Positions 48,001 to 60,000 of a stretch of 64,000 nt of DNA are shown piece after piece. The stretch lies in contig NZ_JARFIK010000002.1 in the NCBI RefSeq assembly GCF_029076695.1, forward strand, positions 1,054,001 to 1,118,000. The letters run 5' to 3'. How positions within the stretch are numbered: position 1 is the stretch's first letter; every line of letters begins with the position of its first letter. The position numbers were made by a program, and so were the translations under genes. The stretch is from Adlercreutzia equolifaciens (GTDB lineage: Bacteria > Actinomycetota > Coriobacteriia > Coriobacteriales > Eggerthellaceae). The notes under the pieces are model-generated. The model saw nothing but the letters and a program-made list of their open reading frames with translations, did no database searches and had not been told where the DNA came from.

Positions 48001-51000
48001 GGTCTCGCGCACCAGGCCAATGCAGACCACAGAGCCCTCATCCACCGTTGTGCTCGCCTCGTAGTCAACCGCTTCGTCAACCTCGTAGCCGGCAGCTTCT
48101 AGCTTAGCGCGTACGCTGTCGACCGACAGGCCCACGCACTCGCTGAACAGCGTAGCACGCAGCGTTGCATCGGTGGGGCCGTCGGACACATAGATACGAA
48201 TGGGACCGCCCTCGAGGCCATCGACATACTCGCCTTTGCGCTCAACACGAATGACAAGCCCGGCGGGGATGCTATCGTTGCGCTCGTAGATAATGTCGTT
48301 GTCCTGATCAAGCGTGAACTTCTTAGTCTGCGGCTTGGGAGATGTGGGCATTTCGGCATCTTCGCCGTCGCCGTCGCCGTCGCCATCGCCGTCGCCGTCG
48401 CCGTCGTCGCCCTCCGTGTCGCCCGCATCGGGATCAATCGGATCGGTCGGGTCGGTCAGAGAGCCTTCGCCCTCCCCTTCCTCGGGCTCCACAGGCTCAA
48501 CAGCCACCAACTCGGCGATAACCTCCGCAAGCGTCTTCTTGGAGTATTCAGTTGCCAAGCGATCGGCCTCAAGATCGGCCGGATGGCGTCCATCAGATAC
48601 CACAAGCTGCACCGTGGCCTTGTGGACAACCTCATCCTTCGGCGCGACGGCCCACTTGTTCTCCTCGGTCATCTCGGGAATAGTCTCGCCCTCAGCTGGC
48701 ACATAGCCTTCCTGATAGATGTCCTTGAGCACGCCCTCGACAGCTGGCTCGGTCCAGCCCTCCTTGACAACCTTAAGGTCAATGATGGAGCCCTCGGGAA
48801 CCGTATCGCTGTACTGATGCTCGGATTCGGAAATCTCATAGCCATCGGAGAGCAGCTTCTGGCGCGCTTCGGCCTCCGTCAGATAAACCGTAATGGTCTG
48901 ATCGCCCTCGGTCTTCGTCGTGGGACGATAATCCTTGAACTCATCGGCACCCTTAGAGATGACCACCGAGATAGAGCCCATACCGTCGGTGGGATTGCCG
49001 TCGTTGTCGGTGCCGGGCAAAAGCTCGCCGTCGTCATCGTAGGTCGGCGTCGAGAGCTTCTGAGCCGAAATGATAGTGTCCTTCTCGGCCGTCTCGTCGT
49101 ACTCGTAGGTGATGTCGGTACCCCTGATGGTGTAGCCCGTCTGCTTCAGAAGCGTCAGTGCTTCCATGAGCGTCTTGCCCACGATCATCTCGGTCTCATC
49201 GATAACACGCTCGGGACCCTTGGACACTTCCACGCGCACAACCGCCTGGGAGGTTTCGGTAGCCTCGCTCACCTCAGTGCAGCTGATGACCTTTCCGGCG
49301 GCCACGCCAGCCACAATCTTGTACAGCTGCGTGCCCTTCTGACTCTCGGCCGTCTTGTCGGCAACCTTCTCATAGGTCTCGTTGCCGTCCTTATCGAGCA
49401 CCGGATCACCGTTGCCGTCAACAACAACCTTGTAGACATCGATCTTGCTGATGTCGTCGCCGCTGTCTACCGGATCGTAGCGGTCGTTGGAGGCAACATA
49501 AACAACTTGGATGGAATACTTGGAATCGCGCAGGCGCCACTTGGCCGTCTTCTTCTCCTCATCGGAGGCGGCGTTCATCTTCGCCTCGGAGTTGTACCAG
49601 TAGCCGAGCACGGCGGTTTCGGGATCGTCCATCGTCGGATTCTCCTCGACCGCAACACTCTCGTACGTACCATTCGCATTCTTGATATACAGACCCGTGC
49701 CCGCCGCGCCATCGACGCCGTTTTGGGTAGCCAGCTCGGTACCTGCGGGAATAGCCGTGTAACCATCGCTGATAAGCGACTCATCGTAGGTGTAGAACGT
49801 TACGCCCGTGGTGGTCAGAGCGCCGGTATTATCGGCCGCATCCGCCCTGACGTAGCTCAGCACACCATTATTGCTCACCAGGCGAACCTGCGTGGCGTTA
49901 CCCTTCTCGTCGAGGATGAACACCTCGGGCACAGCCGGCGTTTCGGGAGCCTCAGAGCCCTCAGAGCCCTCGGAGCCCTCGCCCTCGCCCTCGCCCTCGT
50001 CGGGATCGGTCGCCTCGGGCGTCACATAGTCTGCCAGGGCATCGTTGGCAATGGCCACGTATCCTGTGTTTACTTTGGAACGGTCATAGGTATAGAACGT
50101 CGTTCCCTCGGCCAACGCATCAGCCGTCAACTCGTAAGTTGCGCCTTCAAGCTGCTCGAAGAGGCTCTTGACCTCGTTTTCGCCGTTCTTGTCCTCTACC
50201 GCCTCACCGGAATCGACATCGGCGTAGGCCGCGCGGCTCACGGTGTCGAAGTACATCTTGGAGACGAAGATAAGCGAGCGGTCATAACGAGATACCGTGT
50301 AGTTGTCGGCCGTGGTGTTCAGGACGCCATCGCCATTGGCAGCGTAATTGGCAAGCTTGCCGTTGGCCGTCGTGATCGTGCTGTCATTGCTCGTGCCAAA
50401 ACCGGGCAAATCGAGAGGAAGCTCACGGAAGCAGTCTAAATGATTATATGTTTGAATGGTTATACAACGCTGTGTCTCGAAATTCGAGTCGGTATAGCCG
50501 CGCAGGAAGATGTTCTGCTTGTCGATGGAGCCGGCAGACCCATCAGCACTGGTGGCCATATCCTCAGCCATGTCCTTCCACGAGTACAGTTGGAAGAGCG
50601 TGGGCACCTCGATACCCATGTCGTAAACCTGCTGCTCGGTCAGGTAGAAAGATCCGTCGGCCTGCAGCGGAATGCGCACGCGGCCGTCATCGGTCACCCT
50701 GAAGGGATAGTTGCCGTAACGATCCGAGTTGGTAAGCATTTCCTTAGTCAGACCGCTGGTGGAAAGATTTGCCTTGGTAGCGCCGCGTGCCTGCAAACTG
50801 TTGCCCGTGGTGTACTCGAGCTCGAAGCCAGCGAGCTTGCCGTTCTTGTTGTAATACGGCCACAGCACAATCTTGGACAGAACGTAGCCTGGATTGGTTG
50901 TCTTACTCTTTGCATCTGCTACCTGCGAAGGCGAATAGCCGAAGATGCGAATCTTGCCCACCTTGTCATCGGGGAAGCACTTGAGGTAGTTACGTGAGAT

Positions 51001-54000
51001 GTTGTAATCAATGGGATGGAAGCCCGTGAAGCTGCCCACATAGCCGTTGTTGTTCGTCGTTGTGGCCTTTTCAGCGCGCACGCGCTCGAATTCAATAGGG
51101 AACGTGATGTTCACATCGGTATCGTCCAGTTTGGAGATGGCCGACTCGTTCTTAAGCGTTGCCCAGTAATTGAAGGTCTTGGCGTAGGGCACCGACACCT
51201 CGGTGCGGTTACCGTCGGAGGCGTAAGAGGTAGAATCGCTTACCGTTGCACCCGTATAGTTGGCCTGATCGCCATAGCGCACGTAGGAGTGAACCTCCAT
51301 ATAAGGACGGGCCACCGAGAGGGCCGCGCACTTGCGCACGCTATCGTAGAGGTACGTGCCCGAGAGCGTGCCAGCTTGGTTCTGCGAGTACTTCTGAGCC
51401 TCGTCAGCGTCGCTCGTATTCACGTTGGTCTTATCTTGCCACAGCGTAGGCGAGCCGCCCGTGTTCTGCACTTGGTTTTTGGCAGCTTCTCCGCGGGTAT
51501 CGAACGCACCCTTCTGCTTCAAGTACCAACGCGCATGAAGTGTTTGGTTATGCGGGTAATTCCAACGATAGTAGTAGGTGGAGCCCGAGGTGCTGTAGTG
51601 CGTGTAGTAGTTGTTCACGCACGGAGTAAGCGTGCTCTTGCTGGAGATGCCATTAAGGGAAGAGCCGATAACTGCGTTCGTGTTCACGGGCGCTGTGTTG
51701 CCCACCGAGTTGTACCAATCGGTCTTGCCCGTAGCCGTCACCTTGAGCTCCCCGCGAGCGTCGTCGGCATCGGTGGCGCTGTTGTTGGCGGAGCTCACGC
51801 CCACCTTGCTCTCAGCGCGCCAGGAAGGCTCGATGGAGTCGTACTCGAAATCGACCTGGTACAGATAGCAGTCATCAATGGTATAGGCCGTCGTATTCTG
51901 GTAGATCGTGCCAGTATAGGTGCTGCTCGTGTAATCCACCGAAGAACCGCTGCTCGGCTTTGCCGTGCGCGGAATAGAGGTCGTTGCGTTATAGCCGTAG
52001 TTGTTGTAGGTGTTGACCAACTTCTCGAACACCACGGTTTGCGGCTGATCGTCGCCCGAAGGAATATTATTCACGGTCAGGTTGCCGTCGGCGTTGTTCC
52101 ACAGCGAGCTGAAATCAAGCGTCGTGGCAGAGCCGGCCGCAGAGAGGATAGAGGACGTTGCAGGCACCTTGATGATGAACTTCTCGCCGTTCGGCTGATA
52201 GAACGTCAGGTTCACCGAGGAAAGCGCGCCCATGGTCTTGAGCGCGGTGCCTACTTCGAGGGTCTTCGTCTTGAAGCCGCGCACCACACCGCGATATCCG
52301 TAGAAGTTGTTGGTATCCAAATCGGCCGTCGTGCCGGCATTGGCCTCGTCGTAGCCAGGAGCCAGCATGGTCTTTGCCTTCATGGACACCGACTCGATGC
52401 GCATGGAGAGCGTGGCCTTGTCCGAGCGGGCGCGGCTGGCATTGCGCAGCGTGAAGATATAGCCGGTGTCATCAGCCTTGTTGGAAACGGTGACCGTTGC
52501 CGTCTGGCTGGCCACGGTGCCGTTGTCAACATATTCGGGCGTGGTAGAGGTCGCTGCCGACGCGGGACGACCCGACGTACCGCGGAACGCCGTAGCCTCA
52601 GAGGCACCTGCGAATTGGATTATCGTTAGCGGCTTGGTCGAGGAGCGATCGATGTTGCCATAGAAGCTCGACAACGGGAAATAGTACATCGTCGACGACA
52701 TCTGGTGGTTGTAGGTATTGTTGATCTCTGCGTTCGAAACAGAGCTGGGCGTGCCGTGCGTGCGCACGTCGCCGTACACGCGCATGGTGAGCGTCGTATT
52801 CATACCCTGCTTGTTGGCAGCATCCAGACCATCCTCAGGATAGGTCTCGTACAGCTCGGCACTCATGGTGGAGTACACAAGGCGCACATTGGAGATGACC
52901 TTGAAATCGGTCTCCCCTGCCTCGTTGGTGCGCAGCTCGATGCTGGCGCCCTTATCGGCAAGCTCCTTGAGACCGGCCTCGGTCATGGGAAGATGCGCCG
53001 TGACCTCGTTAACCGACGAGTTGCCCGAGGAGGCAGCCGTCGTGAAGTCGATGGCACCGTCGGCATTCTGAACCAGCAGCTCGATCGTAGCATCGTCGAG
53101 CGTCACCACGGCAACCGGCTTGGTACGTGAAATCTCGTTGCCGTTGGCGTCGCTGACTACCACCTCACCAGTCTGCGGGTCAACCGTGGTGACGCTGGTA
53201 ATCTGATTGCTCGCATTGCGCGCCACTACCTCCTGGGTATGAGGCACGCTCGTGTTGCAATCGTAGAGCCACAGCTTGTCGATCTTGCCAGCGCGGTTGT
53301 ACCAACGGTAATCGGTCTCGGTCGTGTCCGCCGGAAGCTTCGTGCGGTAGTTATCACCATTGGCATAGCGGAAGTAGCCGTCAATTTGCATCTCCTCGGC
53401 AATAAAGCCGCGAGCCTCGCTCACGATGCCGGAAGTGTTGAACTTGCTCACACCATTGTTGTCCACGGTCGTCTTCATGTAGGAGACGCCGGAAAGCGAC
53501 AGATCAAGGTAGCTGTTCTCCGCTGTCGATTTGCTCTTGTTGGTAAGGATGTACTCGTACCACGCATCCTCGCGCGGGTTGTCGTCGCTGAACACCGAGG
53601 TACCGTGCACCTGACCTGAAGCCAGGGGCTTACCGTCGTTGAAGTTCTCGTAATTACCCTCGCCCCAACGATAAGGCACCGTGGAAATGGTGGTGTTGAG
53701 GGTACCTTCAATAGTGCGATCGTTGGTAAGCGGACGATGGGTAACCGCGTCGGTTTCACGCTTGGATTCGCTCGTCTCGCCACCGGTCCAGTTGAAGAAG
53801 GTGCGCAGCTCGGGCTCGGCGGTAAGCGGCGTCATCTTGGCGTAGTCGCCGTCAATGGTGCGCGTAACCGTGTTGCGGTTCCATGCCTCGGTCTTGTACT
53901 CCGTAGAGAACTCGGCGTTGAGAGACATGGTGGTTGCACGCGTGGGCACGCCGAATACCTCGACCACGGCCGTATCGGCACTTGTCGGATCAGTCGAGGT

Positions 54001-57000
54001 CACCTTAGAGGCGAAAGCCGGCAGATGGAGCACCATGCGAGTAACGTAGAGGCTGTCCTCGCATTCGGTATCAATCTTGGAGTCGTGGCCCATGCCGTCG
54101 GGATGCGTGCAGCTGTCGGCGTGCGCGTACCAGGCCGCCTCCGGCACCGCAACAACCCAGTTGCCGTCGGCATCGGTGGTCACATAATCGGCCAGATAGA
54201 TGGGCTGGTACTTGGGCGTGCCGTCGGCGTAGGTATACACCTGGTCGCCGGTTTTCTCATCAGCCGGCGTGGTGTCGGCCGCACCCCCCATCTCATGAAT
54301 GGGCTTGCTCGGCACGGAAGCAACCGTGATGGTCTCATCGGCGTAGCTGCCGTTGCCCTGCAGGCGGCGAGCCTGGATGCTGCGAGAGAACGTCGTATCA
54401 TCAGCTCCCACGGCGTACACATCGAGCGTGCAGCCGGCCAAAGCCTCCTGCACCTCTTCCTTCGTCAGCGCCTTCACCGCGGCGGCGTCCACCGTGGCGT
54501 GGTCGTAGCCACCAATCTCTTCAAAACCAAAGGCATTGGTTACCGCATGGGGCGCGTCAGCACCGTCGGTCAAGCCAGCGGCCTTCTTGTCTGCCACGTA
54601 CTTAGCAAGAAGCGCGTTCATGGCGGCGGCGTTCAGGTACACCGTGTTCACCTCGAAGCCGCGCCACTGGCCATCAACCAGCTCGCCGTAGATGGCGGAG
54701 TTTCCTGCGCCATCAGACCCGTCGTAATTGTCGCGATAGCTCGTGCCCGTGGCCGGCTGACGGTCGCCCGTAGATCCCTTATCGCCATCGAACATGGTGC
54801 CGTAGTAGCCGCCAATGGTGATGCGGGAGGAATCCATGCCGTAAGACGAGTCGTTGGTCAGCGGGAAGCGCCAGCCAGAGTTCATTGAACCCATGAGCGT
54901 CTCAAGCGTGCCATGGTTGTAAGGCAACGTACTTGTGATGTCGCCATTCTTGTCGCGCTCAAGCGACCATTCCATGGCGCTGGTCAGCTCACCGGCGTGC
55001 TCGGCATACAGGTACGTCACCGCACCAATGCGCGGTTTCACCGGGTCCACCTCAGTCACAAGCGTTGCGGCATCGACAATGTCCATGCCGTTAGAACGCA
55101 CATAAGGCGTCTTGTAATCGGTTCCGCCATAGCGGCTTGAGCCAAGCGTTACGTTCGTGAGCGCACTATTGCCGTACTTGTCCTTCGACTGAGACTGGTT
55201 GAAGAACCCAGTCATGTAATTGCCCCACGTGCCGTAGGTGTCAATTGTGTGATCCCAGGTACCCGCATGGGCCGCACCGGCCAGATGCCCCACCCCGGCG
55301 TCGTTGACCGTGGAGTCATAGCAGGTGGTGAACGTAGAGGCCAACGTGATGTTGCGCTGAGAGGTGTCCGTGCGACCAAGTACGTCGATAACGGCATCAT
55401 CGGCCTCACGTACGCCGGCGTTGAAATGGTACATATCCACACGCACCTGCGAGAAGTAGCCCTCGCCCCATACCGTGCTGGGAATGATAAGGTTGCCGTC
55501 GGCATTGTACTCGGCGCCCGCTGCGAACAACTGCGGAAGCGTGAAGGTATAGGTAACCTTCGGAACGTCGTTCTCGAACTCCGTTGTCACCGTAGCGCCC
55601 GTGGCGGCGTCGACAACGGTTCCCTCAGTGAATTTCGCAGGATCGGCCGGCTCGAGGTCGGCATCGCCATCTCCTTCGGCATCACCGCTCTCGTCGCCGT
55701 CGCCGGACCCATCCGCGCCCTCGCCCGTGCCTTCTCCCGCACCCGCGGAGGGCTGGGGCGTCACCGGATTATCGCGCTTCGAAGAGGGATAGGTGACAAT
55801 CTTAATCGTCTTTATGGCATTGCCGAGTTGCCCCTTGTTGTACGAGCTGGTCACTGCTTTGCCCGCTGCGTTGGTAATGCCGTTGCCGGTCATCGCATCA
55901 GCATGCCACGTCGCATTGTCCCAGGTAGCGGGATCCCAGGTAACGGCCTCGAGCAGACCGTGAGACAGCGAGATGTACTTCGCATCGAAAGCGCGGAAAT
56001 CGTTATCGTAATCCTCGGCCTCAGAAGCAGGCACGGCATCTTTCGCCATGGCGCCCACGGAGATGTAGGAATCGAACATCTCGTAGTCACGGTTGTAGAT
56101 GTTATGGTCGGGCGCCCACACGGAATTAGCGTAGTTGTTGGACGTAATGGTCGTGGGATTAGCGTAGTTCGTGTAGGTGAAACGCCAGCCGGCACCGAAG
56201 TAGCGCAGCCAGGCAGTCGTGGTCTTGTTGAGGCTGCTAGCGGCAATAGAGCCGAGCGGCGAGGCATCGTCCACAAAATAGCTCGTCGCCGCCACCTTCT
56301 GAGAGGAGGCGGGCATATGAGCGTAGAGGTAGCCCAGATCCTTTGTGTTCGTCAACTCGCCATAGCTGTTCGGCGTGTACTTATAGTCGCCATCGTAGCT
56401 TACGTACTTGCCCTCAGAGCTGCTATACGTCTGGTTCTGATACAGGTTGTTCCAGGCTTCGAAGCCGTAATTCGTCTTGAACTCGGCATTCATGATAACG
56501 GTATCGTACATCCAATCGCGGTACTGCTCTACCGAGGTGCCATCACCGTACTCCCAGCCATGGTTGATGCACCAGGTGTCCGTAATAGCAGTTTTCTTGG
56601 TCACATCCGGAGAGTCAATGGCATAGCCGAAGAAGTCGACATAGGCCTCGGTACCGAGAACCTGACGCCAATCTTTATTTGCCTGAATCTTCGACTGTTC
56701 GCGGGTGTAATCGGCCTGGAAATAGGTGTACTCGATCTTCATGCCGCACAGATCGCCCATCATCCACATGGAGGGATCAAGCAGCACATCGCCCTCTTCA
56801 AGCTCGATACCCGAGGCATCGCCGTCTTCGTACACGATGTTGCCATCGTCATCGGTCTCGTAGACGATGTTCCCCTCGTCGTCACGCAGAACAGTGCCGT
56901 CCTCGTCGGTAGCGGGAACCGGCTTTATGTGTTTGCCGGCATACCAGGCTTCGATCTGCTCAGCCGTGTAGGTAGTGTGCTTGACCTCGGCAGCGGTGGC

Positions 57001-60000
57001 GGCGTTAGTAGTGGTGCCGATAGTGGAAAGCATCTTCGCATCGCGCGGTACCCAGTACAGCGTGACGGAATCGATACCGTTTACCTCGACCTCTTCCCCA
57101 TCGACAACGTCCGTGTGCAGGCCGGCCTCATAGAGCTTGGCGGACAGCGATAAACGCGTCGTCCGGAAACCCGTATTCTCCAGCAGTGCGGGCGCATCAG
57201 CCGAAGAAGTCGGTCGGATGTCGCCAAGACGGTAAATGGCGCCGTGGGTAAGCGCGTAGCGCGACTTGTTAGAGATGAGCGCACGATATCCTACCGCCTC
57301 GTCGCGCCAGTAGGCCCGCGGTTCGGTTCCGTACGTGTAGCTGCCAATGACCGAATGGTTGCTGTTCGCATACCCCCCGTGGGTGGAAGACGAATTCGCT
57401 CCATTGTAGGTGCCCCACTTGGTCGAGGGAGAGCCGTAGCCCGTAGCCTCGTATTTGTCCAAGTCGCCAAAGGCCTTGTTGGCCGTATCGGCATCCTTGT
57501 ACGAGTACATGGTCGTTACTGGACGCGTCGGCGGCAGCGCAATATTCAAGCGGCTGTAAGCCGTATAGGTATAGGGCGCTAAACCTCCCATGGAAGCGTC
57601 CTTCTTGATCCACGTGTTCTCATAGGAGCCGCCCGGGCTGACCCATACACCGTTGCTCCAGTAACCGCCCGTCGGCTTCCAATAGGTGAAGTTGCCCGGC
57701 CAACCCGCCGTGCCCGTGCTCCAACCCGATCCGTAGCGGTTGCTGTACCAGCTATGGTACGTGTAGATCGGATTCGGCTGATTCATTTCCGTGGAGAATG
57801 TGTTGTAGGCGCCAACGGAATAGCCGTCAGAGTAGTACGTCGCACCGTTAATATTCGGATAATGGCTCGCACTGTAGTTGTAGTTCTGATACAGAGCGTT
57901 GGGCTGCCAATAAGGCTCATAGGCGCTCGACGAACTGCCACGGTACATAGACAAAGTGCCATAGCTGCTCGACGCGCTATTGCTATTGTTCTTGTTGTTG
58001 TAATTCCACCAGTCGGTGATCCAGTCGGTACGGAAGACTGAAGTCATGGTCCAACCCACCCAGCGGTAGGTGCCTTCGCCCCAGAACTCTACGAACGCAC
58101 GGTCGTAGTCTGCCAGCTGATCGGCATCAAAGGCCGTGCGGCTCTTGAAGTCTCGCAGATGCATCTCAATATTACGGAAGTAGTGACCGCCCCAGAACTC
58201 ACGATTCAGAATAACATCGCCATCGGGCTGACGGTACGCGAGCACGTTGCCCTCGGCGTCGGTGACCTTAGCGGTCATCTCGTCATCACCGCTGACAATT
58301 TCGGCCGCGGCCACGCCAGGCACATTGGCGAAAATGGTCTCCATTATCGGCGTCGTGCCATCGGATTCGAACACCGGGTTGCCATCGGCATCGAGCTTCT
58401 GGGTCTGAAGGTCGTCGTTGGTCTTGGCTGTGGCCAGCGCGATAAGATCCTCGCCCTTGAGAGTCAAGGTCTCGTCAACGGCAGCCATGGTGTTGCCGTC
58501 CTCATCTACCTTATACGGCAGGTAGGTGAGCGTAACGTCCTTCACCCGTCCGATGCCGTAGGTATCCACGTCCAGCAGCTGCTTGGTGAAGGCCACCTTC
58601 TTCGTAGTGAAGTTCACCCATGCGCGCTCCTTCTTACCCGCGATAACTTCTTTGTCGTCCTTGTTGTCGAAATAGGGGATCTTGCGCGTAGCGAAGTAAG
58701 CCTTCTGCATGGTGAAGTGGCCGTTTTCAGTGGAGAGGTTGTTCTTAGCAGTAACCTTCCCCTCTTCGTCAATAGCGTCGGCCACATCGGCGGTGTTGTT
58801 GTTAGACAGGGTGAAGCGATAGCCCGAGCCCTCATCCTCATAATAACCCGTCGTCTCACTGCCAACCGTGCCAATACCGGAGTTGTAGCCCTTGATGAGG
58901 CCGTTCGAGCCTTCCACGCCCTTCTCCTGCGGCGTACCGTCCGTGTGGTCATCGTAGCCGTACTCGGAAGTGGCATCAGTGGAGCGCATGAAGGTCTGCG
59001 CTTTGATCGTCTCGTTCACCTCATAGGGGCGGCCCATGAGCCAGGCGGTGGCAGCACCGTTATGGTAGGCATTAGCGCCCTTCCAGTACTTGCCCCACTC
59101 GGCAACGCAACGCTTGAACTGCGGCATATAGGCGTTGTAGTGATTGTAAACATAGGTCACGTCATTATGGTTCTTTGCATCGTTGAAGATACTGCTGCTC
59201 ACCGAGGCCATGAACGTAACGAAGTCGCCCACGCGCGTGTAGCCTTCGCCATAGGCAGACGGGGTATTGGAGTTCCATGCCCACACATTCGGCCAACTGT
59301 CCCAGGTGTAGCCGGCATAATTGGTACCGTAGGGACGGCTCGGCTCGTCGCGATCATAGTGCCAGCCAGCGTAATCGTACGTGCAGCCGAACCAGGCGGA
59401 AAGCGGCATGTCTCGCACGTTGTCTGCATAGCCCCACAGATCCACATAGGCATCATCGCTCTTGGTGGTGGCCGTGTTGTCAGCGTAGCCAGTGTTCGGC
59501 TTCACCTCGTTGAACTTCACCACCACGTTGGTGATGTAGCCTTCCTCCCATTCCTGCCAGGGAATGATGAGGTTGCCGGCATCGAAATGAGCGGCCTCGT
59601 CGCCAACAACGAAAGCACCGTCGGCTACGGTATCCCAGGTGATAGACCCTGCAGAATCGATGGTGCCATCAGCCTTGTAGGGATAGGTTCCGCTCTCAAC
59701 CACCGAGCGATCGGCGGCATTCTTCAAATAGCTGTAGGGCAGCACCATGGTCTTTTTCTTAGGCGCCTTGAGCGCTTGGCCCGTGATGCTCGTGGTAACC
59801 GAGGTCTTTGGGAAATAGGTGATCTCCACCTGTTTTATGTCAGTATTATTCACCAGAGCCGCAGAAAGCGCGATGGACTTCGTATGGAAGCCGCGTACCA
59901 CGTTCTGATACTCCTCCACATCATCGGTGCCGGGAATGACCTCCCACGACACTTCTGTGCCCTGAGGTGTAAAGGCTGGGTACTTCTGGCCGGCGTTTGC

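Larger units (their letters stand above)
47905..49320 (-). repeat. PASTA-like array: one partial and four full units
   Basis: Units show the PASTA pattern: a helix with 'L-x-E-A-x-x-x-L-x-x-x-GY', then 'V-P-E-G-[ST]-[IV]-I' or an equivalent, then 'V-x-[LIV]-x-[VI]-S-x-G'. The C-terminal strands end in VEVSKG (about 49,219), VVISKG (about 48,950), VQLVVSDG (about 48,595), IRIYVSDG (about 48,180) and ARLIVSSG (about 47,910). PASTA domains are known from transpeptidases and Ser/Thr kinases, where they contact peptidoglycan. Here they sit in the middle of a fibrous protein, so they could contact wall or act as rigid spacers. Confidence 0.75.

Noticed and set aside
48364-48405. CRISPR-like or regulatory short repeats
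   Set aside because: This is a pure 6-bp coding repeat giving Gly-Asp; there are no spacers.
57520-57537. LPPTRP as a sortase LPxTG-type sorting signal
   Set aside because: It is not followed by a hydrophobic segment and basic tail; a sister motif, LPPIRP, at 61,420-61,440 shows that it is a module element.
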